From Rozella allomycis CSF55 (taxonomy: Eukaryota > Rozellomycota): a stretch of DNA of 27,272 nt. Under the pieces are notes generated by a model. That model was not told the DNA's origin. It did no database searches and was given only the letters and a program-made list of their open reading frames with translations. The position numbers and the translations under genes are program-made. The stretch is from NCBI GenBank assembly GCA_000442015.1, contig KE561029.1, forward strand, positions 1 through 27,272, read 5' to 3'. Positions 27,172 to 27,272 of the stretch are shown one piece after another; the stretch's first letter is position 1, and every line of letters begins with the position of its first letter.

Positions 27172-27272
27172 CTAACGCCAATGATTGGTAGATGAAGTAT
27201 ATTTAGGCAATTTTGGGGCATATTCTCTTCTTTTTGGTAAGAAATTGCAGAAACCATTCGAGGCTCGATATT
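27172..27272 (-). CDS. possible C-terminal end of a further gene (partial)
   Basis: The last 100 bases read on the minus strand give an open frame ending in TAG at 27172-27174, with protein-like composition (CNFLPKRREYAPKLPKYTSS and four more codons). The other two minus frames are also largely open here, so the reading frame is not certain and no family can be named. The gap from the proteasome gene is about 80 bp, in line with other convergent pairs in the window. Confidence 0.3.
   Translation of the reverse strand, partial: YRASNGFCNFLPKRREYAPKLPKYTSSTNHWR

Overview
The window is nuclear DNA of a eukaryote: AT-rich, standard genetic code, and packed with conserved eukaryotic genes interrupted by extremely short introns. 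The gene set (calcineurin B, beta-adaptin, SF3A1, proteasome beta-7, NAD-isocitrate dehydrogenase, glutaryl-CoA dehydrogenase, lipoyl transferase) shows a cell with functional mitochondria. An AA11-type chitin-active oxygenase points to the fungal side of the opisthokonts. Together with the compactness, this suggests an early-diverging fungus or fungal relative (Cryptomycota/Rozella-like or aphelid-like). That placement is inference; no marker gene here fixes it.

Layout. 1-928 (-) p47/Shp1 cofactor of Cdc48; 967-1599 (+) calcineurin B, divergent over 38 bp; 1615-3075 (-) PPR-like, probably mitochondrial protein; 3253-3801 (-) secreted AA11-like LPMO; 3936-4008 (-) tRNA-Arg(UCU); 4412-6142 a hAT transposon with a perfect 8-bp target duplication and a broken transposase; 6722-9723 (+) AP-1/AP-2 beta-adaptin; 9977-11503 (+) glutaryl-CoA dehydrogenase; 12059-15576 (+) Bicaudal-C-like KH/SAM protein; 15616-16841 (-) NAD-IDH catalytic subunit; 16900-20640 (-) PH/WD-like/ankyrin protein; 21232-21994 (+) octanoyltransferase; 22054-23297 (-) tail-anchored DNase I-like (EEP) protein; 23379-23920 (-) twin-CX9C DUF3128-like protein; 24000-26159 (-) splicing factor SF3A1; 26198-27091 (+) proteasome beta-7; the last 100 bases may hold the end of another (-) gene.

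The most striking property is the intron set. By joining frames at GT...AG borders to restore conserved protein sequence I placed about 56 introns in 13 genes, and all but two are 26-31 nt. Introns are absent from the PPR-like and LPMO genes and reach ten in glutaryl-CoA dehydrogenase. Genes sit 15-60 bp apart in most pairs, and many stop codons overlap or touch an AATAAA signal. The hAT transposase carries one intron of the same size class.

The sequence is a draft: ten single n characters mark joins. At several of them the flanks are near-identical duplicates differing by a few percent, which looks like unmerged alleles and not real tandem repeats. These joins disturb p47, the Bicaudal-C-like gene, the ankyrin gene, the lipoyl transferase 5' end and SF3A1.

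There is no operon-like logic between neighbours. The recurring themes are mitochondrial metabolism (lysine degradation, TCA cycle, lipoylation), vesicle and protein turnover (adaptin, p47, proteasome) and splicing. I found no clearly undescribed gene system. The intron/terminator compaction, the unrecognised PH/WD/ankyrin protein and the fast-evolving KH/SAM protein are the best candidates for follow-up.
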